Shown here piece by piece: positions 7,699-16,012 of a stretch of DNA of 62,126 nt. The first letter of the stretch is position 1. Every line of letters starts with the position of its first letter. The notes below the pieces were generated by a model. The model saw nothing but the letters and a program-made list of their open reading frames with translations, was not told where the DNA came from and made no database searches. This stretch comes from Candidatus Aminicenantota bacterium (GTDB lineage Bacteria; Acidobacteriota; Aminicenantia; Aminicenantales; Aminicenantaceae), in the NCBI GenBank assembly GCA_021162615.1, contig JAGGYH010000098.1, forward strand, positions 1 through 62,126, written 5' to 3'. The position numbers and the translations under genes are program-made.

Positions 7699-10005
7699 TT
7701 ATGAACGAGCCGAACGAATGGAAAAATGAAATATCAATCCGGCGGACATATAGAATACGGCGGCTAAAAACAACGCAGCAGCAAAATTCCAGTTTATAGC
7801 GATAATGACGGTCATTACAGAACCCAAAACAGTGGCGAACGCATTGGAACCCCAGGCCCATCCAATCATTGACTTCTGTCTTTTTCCTAGATATTCAATT
7901 CCTGTGGGAAAGAACACTCCCATTAAAAAGCCCGGAATAAACAGGAGAAAAAAAGTGATAAAAATCCGCCACATCAGGCTTAAATGAATAAAAGCTGTTA
8001 TAATTTTGAATAAAAACAGGGAATACAGAACCAGTACTAAAAAGAGAAGCACAGAAAAAATCAGGATGAAGCCTTTCCCCGCAGCCTGCTTCATCTTTTT
8101 CGATAAAAGCGACCCTATTCCGGACGAGACCAACAGGGAAGAAATAATCACAGATATGGAATAGGCTGGATTTCCCAGGTACAACTGAAAAATCTTGATC
8201 ATGATAATCTCTACAGTAATGAAAGAAAGCCCTATGAGAAAGAAATAAAGGATGAAATTTTTACTCACTTGCCCTCCGGAGGATGCCTTGAGAGGGATGA
8301 ATATAAGCATAATGGGAAGCGCTATGGAAAGAAAAAGTATGGATAGATAAACAGAGTTTGAATAAATCAAAGCCCATTTAACGACGCTTTGAGCCATTCC
8401 TCTGACTTGCATATTCTTGAATGTAAACTGACCGATTTTATTAGGCTGGTTGAAATAAGGAGAATTGTCCCTGACGGGCCTGATATTTACAGAAGAAAGG
8501 CTGATGGTTTTTTTGTATTTAGGAGAAGCTAATCTGTAATACATATTATCCTTTTTTTCAAAAGGAGAATAGACGATCTCCTTTTTTTCAGCAAATTTTC
8601 TAAGGATTTCTGCTTCATCCCGGTTAAAATTTCCTTTCTTCATGAAAAAGAAATTAAACCCGTTTTCCCTTTGTACGATAAAAAATTTCTTCTCAGGCTC
8701 CTTGACCCCCATCTCTCTCAATGCTTCAAATGCTGTTGAAAAAAGCCTTTCCCCAAACCAATGCACGATATACACAACTCCGCCATCTTTGAGGTGATTC
8801 CAGTAATCCTTAAAGCTTTCTACCGTATAGATGTACGTTTCAGCAATGCTCAACCCTCCGGATAATAAAGCATCCGCGTTATGGGAATTGACCATCTGGA
8901 TAACATCAAACTGACCGTCAATCCTTTTCAAGACACTTCTTCCCTCGTCATTAAGAAGTCTCACTCCTTTTTGACGGAATATATTCCCGATATAATCCGA
9001 ATATTCGTTTGTGACCAAATGACATATTTCAGGATCCATCTCAACAGCAACTATATTCCTGAATCTATTGGAAAGAGCGCACAGAACCTCATAACCTCCG
9101 GCAGACCCGATAATAAGGGCACTTCCTCTTTTTGTCAGCTGAAAAGGAATGGCCTCATTAGCCCATTTTATCTGTCCCATCTCATGCAGCTTTCCGTTGA
9201 ATTTGGCAAGCCAGGACTGCATGGTCCCCGCATCTATCCAAATGACTTTTTTCCTTTTCAAAAAAGGAGCCACATCTATCTTATTGATAGGACTCCACTT
9301 CGAATACTCAATCATATTGTTATTATAGTGTCTGAGATAGCCCCTTTTTATCATCTTAGGTATGATCGGAAACAGAGCTTCCGAATGAACAAATAAAACA
9401 GCAAAGGCGGCCGCTATCAAGGAAAAAATGATTGTTTTTTTTACGGCCTTTATTCTGGCTATCAAAAACCATGCGAATCCCAAAAACAAAAATATGACTA
9501 ATATGACTTTTGAAGGCCCCCATTTTGTAATGAGCGGGATAATCGCTATTCCCCCCAGCGCTGCTCCCAAAAGGTCAATAAAATAAAGCTTCCCGATCTC
9601 AGAAGAGTACAGGCTGAATATCAAAACCAGAGAAGCGCCTGCAAAGAAGAAAGGAAGCAGTAAAAGGAAAAAATTGAGGATCAAAAGCAGAAAATTCGAG
9701 ATCGGATTGAAGAGATTTAAGAAATCTATACTGGTCGATATGGTTATTTTATAAATAACTGGAAGACTTAATGAAAAACACAGCAGAAACAGCTCCAGAT
9801 ATTTCATCGCATCCTTTTTATATGTGATACGTCCTACGGACATATAAGCCCCGCTCAATCCATACCCGAAGAGAGCGAGGGAGATCATCAGGAAAGCAAA
9901 AGAGCTGACATATATCACTGAGAAGACCCGTGTGTAGAGGATCTCAATCAAAACAGTAGAAAAGGTGATGGCAAATATGGGAATGATGAGTTTGAGCCGT
10001 TTCAT
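7699..10005 (-). CDS. Membrane-embedded spermidine synthase-like protein
   Basis: 768 aa. Hydrophobic segments at the N-terminus (about 5-215) and C-terminus (about 550-760) flank a cytoplasmic Rossmann methyltransferase/aminopropyltransferase-like domain (about 250-470). That domain carries a nucleotide-binding motif near 290 (ALIIGSAGGYEVL), an acidic strand end (VAVEMDPEI) and FDVIQMVNSH. This layout matches the polyamine-synthase-like fusions annotated as spermidine synthase or MFS-like in many environmental genomes, whose substrate is unknown. The catalytic residues of true SpeE cannot be confirmed by eye. It stands alone, convergent with recO. Confidence 0.7.
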   Translation of the reverse strand: MKRLKLIIPIFAITFSTVLIEILYTRVFSVIYVSSFAFLMISLALFGYGLSGAYMSVGRITYKKDAMKYLELFLLCFSLSLPVIYKITISTSIDFLNLFNPISNFLLLILNFFLLLLPFFFAGASLVLIFSLYSSEIGKLYFIDLLGAALGGIAIIPLITKWGPSKVILVIFLFLGFAWFLIARIKAVKKTIIFSLIAAAFAVLFVHSEALFPIIPKMIKRGYLRHYNNNMIEYSKWSPINKIDVAPFLKRKKVIWIDAGTMQSWLAKFNGKLHEMGQIKWANEAIPFQLTKRGSALIIGSAGGYEVLCALSNRFRNIVAVEMDPEICHLVTNEYSDYIGNIFRQKGVRLLNDEGRSVLKRIDGQFDVIQMVNSHNADALLSGGLSIAETYIYTVESFKDYWNHLKDGGVVYIVHWFGERLFSTAFEALREMGVKEPEKKFFIVQRENGFNFFFMKKGNFNRDEAEILRKFAEKKEIVYSPFEKKDNMYYRLASPKYKKTISLSSVNIRPVRDNSPYFNQPNKIGQFTFKNMQVRGMAQSVVKWALIYSNSVYLSILFLSIALPIMLIFIPLKASSGGQVSKNFILYFFLIGLSFITVEIIMIKIFQLYLGNPAYSISVIISSLLVSSGIGSLLSKKMKQAAGKGFILIFSVLLFLVLVLYSLFLFKIITAFIHLSLMWRIFITFFLLFIPGFLMGVFFPTGIEYLGKRQKSMIGWAWGSNAFATVLGSVMTVIIAINWNFAAALFLAAVFYMSAGLIFHFSIRSARS

Positions 10006-10124
10006 ATCTTCTCTTTAAAATGAAGACATTATAGTATAGGGGCTTATCCTAATCAATAAAAAGGTTTCTGTCTCTGTCCAAAATTTTCTTTACAAGGGAA
10101 CACAGGAGACTAAAATATAAAGAA

Positions 10125-11159
10125 GTGAAAAACATATTTAAGAGACCCAGAAAGCCAAAGCAGTCAGATGGAGAATTTCTGGAAGAAATATATAGGAGGC
10201 TTTTGGGGAGAGAGGTTGACGAGGAAGGAAAAAGATATTACCTTGAATTTCTGGGCAAAAGACATTCAAGGGTCTCGGTCTTACTGAGCATCATAGAGTC
10301 AGAAGAGTTTAAAAACAAAACAGCAAGAGATAACCTCCATCATCTGCTGCTTCCCTCCATTCGAAGCGAGAAGCCCGACCAGTACAAACAAGTAATGGAT
10401 ACACATGCAAAAGAAAAAATATGGGTATTTGAAGTTCGAGAGCCTTCTGATTTTGACTGGCTTGAGAAGAAAATCATTGATAACGGTTATTATGAAAAAC
10501 CAGGCGTATGGAATCTTGAAATCGGGGAGGACCAAAAAATCCTCTCTGAACTCATCTCAACGTTCGATCCTGAATGGGTACTGGATTTAGGGTGTGCGAA
10601 CGGAACCATCATGAAATGCCTTTTTGACAGGGGAATAAAGAGCGAGGGGATAGAAATAAGCAAGCTTTCTCTATCCAAAGCTTTCCCTGAAATAAAGGAA
10701 AACATTCACTTCGGAGAAATCCTGGAAGTCGATCTCGCAAAGAAATACGATTTCATACTCGGACTTGACATATTCGAGCATCTGAATCCCAATAAACTCA
10801 AACAATATATCCAAAAAATTGACACCCTTCTCTCTGAAAACGGGTTCCTTTTCTGCAACATCCCGGCCTTTGGAAACGATGAGGTTTTCGGAGAGATATT
10901 TCCTGTCTATATCAAAGATTGGGAGCAGGACATAAAAGAAAATCAACTTTTTCAAACCGTACACACAGACGATTACGGATATCCGAAAAACGGGCATATC
11001 ATCGGAGCCGGGACCCAATGGTGGGTGAAGCAGTTTGAAGATCAAGGATTCCACCGCCAGAGAAAAAGAGAAAGAGCCCTTCACCGCCAGTACGACAGAG
11101 CCATGGATCAGATATCCATTGCTAGGAAATCCTATTATCTCTTTTCAAAAAAACCTTGA
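10125..11159 (+). CDS. DUF4214 domain - SAM methyltransferase fusion
   Basis: 344 aa. Residues about 15-65 resemble DUF4214 (FLEEIYRRLLGREVDEEG, then SRVSVLLSIIESEEF), a small helical module often attached to surface-glycan enzymes. Residues about 145-260 form a class I methyltransferase, with the SAM motif VLDLGCANGTIMKCL and a later DFILGLDIFEHLNP. The C-terminus is basic. The chosen start is GTG at 10125, with GGAGA about 15 nt upstream, which is long; a downstream start would cut DUF4214. By analogy with such fusions it may modify a sugar or glycan, but the substrate is unknown. It is convergent with gatD. Confidence 0.65.
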   Translation: MKNIFKRPRKPKQSDGEFLEEIYRRLLGREVDEEGKRYYLEFLGKRHSRVSVLLSIIESEEFKNKTARDNLHHLLLPSIRSEKPDQYKQVMDTHAKEKIWVFEVREPSDFDWLEKKIIDNGYYEKPGVWNLEIGEDQKILSELISTFDPEWVLDLGCANGTIMKCLFDRGIKSEGIEISKLSLSKAFPEIKENIHFGEILEVDLAKKYDFILGLDIFEHLNPNKLKQYIQKIDTLLSENGFLFCNIPAFGNDEVFGEIFPVYIKDWEQDIKENQLFQTVHTDDYGYPKNGHIIGAGTQWWVKQFEDQGFHRQRKRERALHRQYDRAMDQISIARKSYYLFSKKP

Positions 11160-11211
11160 AAAAAGTCCATCCATTCAGAATAAATTGAATTGCTTACATG
11201 AAATTCATTTT

Positions 11212-12600
11212 TTATTTATGGAATTTCTTTATAAATTCCTCAACTTCAGGAACCCCTCCCTGGTAAACCAAGTATCCGTTATAAGGCTCCCTTTCCGTTA
11301 TCTCATCGTTTATGGGATCAAGCATCATTTCCTTTACCTTCTCCGGATCATCTGTCTGGGCCAGGACCCATCCCAGTTTGATATAAGCCACTTCAGGAAG
11401 CATGTTCTCTGCCGGAACAATACCTTTGGCCATCAAATCTCTCCCGGTGTCATACACATACATGTGCACATAGCCCCAGAGAGTCTGTACTGTCATAAAA
11501 ATGTGCACACCCTTTTTTACTGCTCTTTCTATAGCAGGATAAACCGGCTTGTTCACATGTCCCAGACCTGTTCCCGCGATCACGATTCCTTTATATCCAT
11601 TGTCTACCAAAGAATCAATCATATCCGGCTGCATATTGGGATAATAATAGATCAAGGTGACTCTTTCTTCAAAATAAGGAAATACCCGGCATTTCTTGTC
11701 TTTTCTCCTGGGATTGTATTTCTTCTTAATGAGTTCCACACTGTTTCTTGTGACTTTGGCGACCGGGACATCCCCAATAGTCCGGAAAGTGGAACGATAG
11801 GAAGAATGCATCTTCCTCACGCGTGTCCCCCTGTGAAGAAAACCATATTCGTCTGATGTGGGCCCGAACATACACACCAATACTTCGGCAATATCCGAAT
11901 GACCTGCCGCATAGGAAGCATGCATCAGGTTCAAGGCTGCATCTGAGCTGGGTCTGTCCGAAGACCTTTGAGAACCCACCAGAATAACCGGTACAGGCAA
12001 ATCCTGTACCATAAAAGTCAAAGCAGCGGCTGTATGATGGAGTGTATCTGTTCCATGACCGATAATGATTCCGTCTGTTCCTTTCTGGATTTCCTTTTGG
12101 ATGGCCTTAGCCAGAACCTTATACTGCATAGGACCCATGTTTTCACTGAAAACTCCGAACAATTTTTCAGTGGTGATATTGCATATATCAGCAAGCTCGG
12201 GAACAGCTCCGTAAAGCTCCCCGGGAGAAAAAGCAGGGATCACAGCCCCTGTCCTGTAATCCAGTCTGGAAGCTATGGTTCCTCCTGTCCCGAACAGTTT
12301 GACATTGGGTTTGTCATCCGAATAGGGAAACTTCTTCTCTGGAATATGATATTGGGCTTTTTTATAACCTAATTCTTCAATATCATTTACCGTATCTATG
12401 TCAATCCCTATGTTGTAGCCGGTGGCTATTTTAAGAACGATGTGTTTGTCATCATCATTTTCGGCCCTGGGAAGGATGGTCCCTTCAAACAATCCCCTCG
12501 TGGTATCCACTTTGACCTTTCCCCAGACTCTGGCATTGAATTTTTTCAGCAGGTTCAATGCTTTTCCTTTATAACCCTGAAACAAATCTTTATCACTCAC
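11212..12600 (-). CDS. gatD: Glu-tRNA(Gln) amidotransferase subunit D (archaeal type)
   Basis: Asparaginase-like subunit that releases ammonia from Asn/Gln for GatE. With the GTG start it is 462 aa: an N-terminal beta-barrel region (about 1-90; ARVWGKVKVDTTRGLFEG) and an L-asparaginase fold. Catalytic motif 1 is GTGGTIASRLD, with Thr at about 108. Motif 2 is IIGHGTDTLHHTA, with Thr184-Asp185. The barrel extension distinguishes GatD from plain asparaginases. The GTG at 12600 overlaps the gatE stop by 8 nt (GTGAGTGA) and has GAGG upstream. A TTG at 12609 is the alternative. Adjacent to gatE, it would make Gln-tRNA(Gln) by the indirect pathway. Confidence 0.88.
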   Translation of the reverse strand: MSDKDLFQGYKGKALNLLKKFNARVWGKVKVDTTRGLFEGTILPRAENDDDKHIVLKIATGYNIGIDIDTVNDIEELGYKKAQYHIPEKKFPYSDDKPNVKLFGTGGTIASRLDYRTGAVIPAFSPGELYGAVPELADICNITTEKLFGVFSENMGPMQYKVLAKAIQKEIQKGTDGIIIGHGTDTLHHTAAALTFMVQDLPVPVILVGSQRSSDRPSSDAALNLMHASYAAGHSDIAEVLVCMFGPTSDEYGFLHRGTRVRKMHSSYRSTFRTIGDVPVAKVTRNSVELIKKKYNPRRKDKKCRVFPYFEERVTLIYYYPNMQPDMIDSLVDNGYKGIVIAGTGLGHVNKPVYPAIERAVKKGVHIFMTVQTLWGYVHMYVYDTGRDLMAKGIVPAENMLPEVAYIKLGWVLAQTDDPEKVKEMMLDPINDEITEREPYNGYLVYQGGVPEVEEFIKKFHK

Positions 12601-14581
12601 TGTTCTCAACCTCTTCTCTGACTTTCCGTCTGAGCTCGGAAAGAGGGATGTTCCCTAAAGCTATGCGCCTCAGTTTGCCCATAACCCAATCAATCGCTGC
12701 CTTTTCCCGGTTATTTATCCTTTTATAAGGAGAGAAACCCTCTAAAACTAAAGGGATCCGGGCCAAAATATCTTCTTTTTTCCTTTTCCTGTATCCCCAT
12801 CTATCCAAAAGATGATTGAAATACTGCCGGGGACGGGAATAGAGCACGGGAATCATTTCCTCAGCCAATTCGAATTCAATGGAATTGTCATGGAGAAATT
12901 TCAGTAAATGATAGATTTTTTCATACGTAAATCCAGTTGAAATCTGGTTCTGTCCCTGGACATGTTTCAACATATGGCCGAAAAGAGTTCCCACATAGGT
13001 TGGATCTATCTCCAGGTCGTTTATTATTTTCTCCATAACAGGGACCAGATTGTTTCTTAAGAGATAGATAAACGTATCCTCGGGTATATCCCATTTTCTT
13101 AACTGGTCTATTCTCTTTGAAACATCCACAGGAAGTCTTTTTCTTATTTTTTCTATGTAATCTTCCTTTAAGGGAATAGGGGATGAATCTGTATCCGGAT
13201 ACATGCGGTCAGGCCCGGGCAGAACCCGTTCGAATACAGTTGTACCGTCTTCGAACGATTTCCGGCTCTCCCTGGGTACTCCCTCAAAAGCCATGTGGCA
13301 TCGTTCCTCAATGGTCTCAAGGGCTGTAGGGATATCTTGTTCGGGGCCCCAGATAACCATTTGGGCATCATCCGGCCTTGAGTTTAAAATCTTTCGAATC
13401 CTCTTCCATTGGTTATCAGATATATCTTTTCTTATCTGTTCTGAATGAGCCAGATGGGGCTTTTCTATACACGCAATCACTTTTATCCGGCCGCTCAACT
13501 CATCCGCAAACATCTGACCGGGCTGTGTGAAATGGGACAGGATCCCTTTGAATGAAGGGAGATTGACCGCCTTTATTTCAAAATCATTCTTAACCGCATC
13601 TTTCAAGACATGTGACTTGAATCGAAACGCTTTGGGATTGATGGATTTTGACTGTATCTTCCATTTTTTTATTTGCTTCACTCTTTTTCGGAGCTTGTCT
13701 CTTATATGCAGAAGGGCCCACTGCCTGAAAGCTTCGTTATGCGTCAGCTCTGGAATCCATTTGTTATGAGAGACCCCTTTTATTTCATTGCGGCTTCCTC
13801 CCCTGCAGCTCACATTGACATCCTCTCTTCCAGACCCTATTCCTGTTCTTACTTTCCCTGTGCTCCGGTTTAAAAAGCGGATATACTCGGCTCCTTCCCT
13901 TACCTCATCAGGATTTGCAAAATCCGGATAGGTCACAGTCTCAATTAGGGGCATCCCCAATCTGTCAGTCTGGTATTTCCTCACATGCCCTCTATCCGAT
14001 ATTTCACGGCAGGAATCTTCCTCCAGGCTGAGCTGGATCAGCCTGATTTTTTTGTTCCTCAGCTGGATCTCCCCTTCCACCCCTAAAATAGCGGTCCTTT
14101 GGAATCCGGTGGGAATGCTTCCATCCAAATACTGTTTCCTGATGATATGGACTTCTCCCACGATATTCAGTTTGCATAAAAGTGAGATCTCCAATGCGAT
14201 ATCCAGAGCTTCCCTGTTGAGCGGAAAAGGAGGTGTGTCGTCTATGTCATATGTGCAGGCAGTCTCATTCTTTATTCTGTATACGATCTGTTTTCTGGTC
14301 TTAAACTCCATCAAGGCTGTACCGTCATACTCTCCCAGCTCACTCAGAGTGGGCCGCATATGTCTGATGATCTCCGCATCATATTCCCCTTTGGGATTAT
14401 AAAGTCCGGCCGGACAGTTACAGAACAACTTTTTCTTGGTTTTCAACTGCTGATGGACTTCAAGACCGGATTTAAAGCCGATCCGGTCATAGTCTTTTTG
14501 AGTGGCCCGCCGAAGGGAAACATAACCGATCTCTTGTTTTGTATTATTATAGTTATTCTCAGGATCAAATTCTTCAGTCAT
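12593..14581 (-). CDS. gatE: Glu-tRNA(Gln) amidotransferase subunit E (archaeal type)
   Basis: GatE phosphorylates Glu-tRNA(Gln) and amidates it with ammonia from GatD. The 662-aa protein has the GatB/E cradle at the N-terminus (IGFKSGLEVHQQLKTKKK), cysteines of a probable Zn site (LFCNC) and RTGIGSGREDVNVS. A GatE-specific GAD-type insertion lies near 340-470 (FERVLPGPDRMYPDTDSS follows it), and the C-terminus has a YqeY-like helical tail. The GAD insertion and the length separate it from GatB (about 480 aa). A TTG lies one codon earlier; ATG 14581 is chosen. A TATAAT at 14598-14593 sits 11 nt upstream. A 610-bp nested repeat lies immediately upstream. Confidence 0.9.
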   Translation of the reverse strand: MTEEFDPENNYNNTKQEIGYVSLRRATQKDYDRIGFKSGLEVHQQLKTKKKLFCNCPAGLYNPKGEYDAEIIRHMRPTLSELGEYDGTALMEFKTRKQIVYRIKNETACTYDIDDTPPFPLNREALDIALEISLLCKLNIVGEVHIIRKQYLDGSIPTGFQRTAILGVEGEIQLRNKKIRLIQLSLEEDSCREISDRGHVRKYQTDRLGMPLIETVTYPDFANPDEVREGAEYIRFLNRSTGKVRTGIGSGREDVNVSCRGGSRNEIKGVSHNKWIPELTHNEAFRQWALLHIRDKLRKRVKQIKKWKIQSKSINPKAFRFKSHVLKDAVKNDFEIKAVNLPSFKGILSHFTQPGQMFADELSGRIKVIACIEKPHLAHSEQIRKDISDNQWKRIRKILNSRPDDAQMVIWGPEQDIPTALETIEERCHMAFEGVPRESRKSFEDGTTVFERVLPGPDRMYPDTDSSPIPLKEDYIEKIRKRLPVDVSKRIDQLRKWDIPEDTFIYLLRNNLVPVMEKIINDLEIDPTYVGTLFGHMLKHVQGQNQISTGFTYEKIYHLLKFLHDNSIEFELAEEMIPVLYSRPRQYFNHLLDRWGYRKRKKEDILARIPLVLEGFSPYKRINNREKAAIDWVMGKLRRIALGNIPLSELRRKVREEVENSE

Positions 14582-14592
14582 CAAACATACCT

Positions 14593-14598
14593 ATTATA
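14593..14598 (-). promoter_or_regulatory. Putative -10 element for gatE-gatD
   Basis: An exact TATAAT on the minus strand lies 11 nt before the gatE ATG, predicting a leader of only about 4 nt. No convincing -35 at 17 nt was found. Confidence 0.4.
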
Positions 14599-14620
14599 GA
14601 ACTAATTATTCTATCAGAAT

Positions 14621-15230
14621 TAACCTGACCTATTCATTAAAAAAATGGCGATAAGCATTTCTTTGTTTTGCTTCCAAGGATATACATGCTTTTTACAAAA
14701 AAGACAAATGAAATATTTTTGTTTGTTTTCACTTTCATTTTAATCATCATTTTTTTTCCATTAAGGCGAGCCGATATGAAATTCAGGTGTGGCCTTTGCT
14801 CCCTTCAGATTTTTAACGCCATTCTTCGCACTGTGTTCTCGGCTGCTGCGTAACTCCCCCCGTCCGTGGGTGATCCTGGTAATTCATAAAATATGGTTGC
14901 GTTTCCAACACATTTACCATGATCGGCTCTCTTATCATTCTTAATTCATTAAGAACATACTTCTTACGTTAGTACATGTAATAATTTTACTTTATGCAAC
15001 CATATTTTACCTTCATAGGCGAGCCCATCTTACAGCATCTGCTTTGTTTAAGGGTATTTGCGGTGAAGGACCACAGCTTCATACCCTGCGCCTCGCATCT
15101 GCAGCAACCTCGACTTGTGAATAACCAGGATCGACTTCATGCATCCGAAGGCTGAATCTTCAATGTCGCTACGTCCACACCTGAATTTCATAAGGTTTTT
15201 ACAGCCTCGACTCGTGAATAAGCCAGGTTG
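14621..15230 (+). repeat. Nested repeat: family A interrupted by B, itself interrupted by A'
   Basis: The outer A segments are 14621-14775 and 15192-15230. Element B spans 14776-15191, bounded by a perfect 17-bp inverted repeat (ATGAAATTCAGGTGTGG and its complement). Within B lies A', 14872-15132 (261 bp), with its own inverted ends GATCCTGGTAATTCATAA and the complement of GATCCTGGTTATTCACAA. A' carries a 13-bp internal inverted repeat (14888-14900 with 14996-15008). This fills the whole gatE-maoC gap of about 680 bp; no gene is evident in it. Confidence 0.85.
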
Positions 15231-15265
15231 AATAATTTTCCAAGTCACATTAAACTGAGCTTGGC

Positions 15266-15724
15266 TTATATATAGAAAAGAACCAGGACTTCCGCAACTA
15301 AGGCTGGTTTGTCCTCCCCTTCTATCTCGACCGTATTTTGAACAGAGGCCAGAACTCGGCGGAATCCTCTTTTCTCAACTCTTGCAAGAAAAGCCCTGTT
15401 TCTTATCCGGGACCCGGGTCCGACCGGATGGATGAATCTGACTTTATTCATCCCGTAATTAACCATCATCTTACAGTCATATGAAAATATTTCGCTTTTC
15501 CGACTCAAATAAGGTATGAGGGAGAGCACTAAAAAACCATGAGCCACAGTTCCACCCAAGGGGCTTTTTTCTGCCTTTTTGATATCCACATGGATCCACT
15601 GCCTGTCTTCCGTGCATTCTGCAAAGTCATTGATACGGTCCTGGGTTATCTCAAACCAATCTGAAAGGCAGACTTCTTTTCCTCTATATTTTTTAAGCTT
15701 TTTTAGTGTTAATTTCTCGCTCAT
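15266..15724 (-). CDS. MaoC-family (hot-dog) hydratase/dehydratase
   Basis: 152-aa single hot-dog domain. (R)-specific enoyl-CoA hydratases use an Asp/His pair. Here D40 and H45 in CTEDRQWIHVD match the hydratase-2 motif spacing, followed by GTVAHGFLVLSLIPYL. It probably hydrates or dehydrates an acyl-CoA-type substrate, which cannot be named from sequence. It is monocistronic, divergent from the TRAP operon and flanked by repeats on both sides. Confidence 0.8.
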   Translation of the reverse strand: MSEKLTLKKLKKYRGKEVCLSDWFEITQDRINDFAECTEDRQWIHVDIKKAEKSPLGGTVAHGFLVLSLIPYLSRKSEIFSYDCKMMVNYGMNKVRFIHPVGPGSRIRNRAFLARVEKRGFRRVLASVQNTVEIEGEDKPALVAEVLVLFYI

Positions 15725-15774
15725 TGTTTATTCTCTTTTCTTCGATACACACGATCCTTTTTAAGAATAATTAC

Positions 15775-15804
15775 TTGAACTTCAAAATCTGAATCATGTA
15801 TACT
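15775..15804 (+). promoter_or_regulatory. Putative promoter of the TRAP operon
   Basis: TTGAAC (15775-15780), an 18-nt spacer and TATACT (15799-15804). The transcript would run through the repeat at 15869-16012 before and into dctP. Confidence 0.5.
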
Positions 15805-15868
15805 CGGCGTAAGAATTTTGTTATACAGAAATCATACTAAACTGGGCCATGACTAACAAGACCAAATG

Positions 15869-16012
15869 TCCTGACCTGTTCATAAAAAAACGGCGATGTT
15901 CATTTTTTTACCTTACAGGCAAGCCGACATGAAATTCAGATATGGCCTGTGCTCCCTTCAGATTTTTAACGCCATTCTACTTCGTTTTTCTCGGCGCTTG
16001 CGTAACTCCCCC
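15869..16012 (+). repeat. Shortened A followed by left half of B (copy R3)
   Basis: 15869-15928 is family A (TCCTGACCTGTTCATAAAA, then GGCAAGCCGAC) with its internal loop deleted. At the same junction as in the 14.6-kb composite it passes into family B (ATGAAATTCAGATATGGCC), ending with CGTAACTCCCCC at about 16012. It overlaps the 5' end of dctP. Confidence 0.8.

Noticed and set aside
8881..9396. 171-codon open frame opposite the spermidine synthase-like gene
   Set aside because: Antisense to a supported coding region, without any motif.
11035..11856. 273-codon open frame crossing the methyltransferase end and opposite gatD
   Set aside because: It overlaps two well-supported genes and shows no domain; shadow frame.
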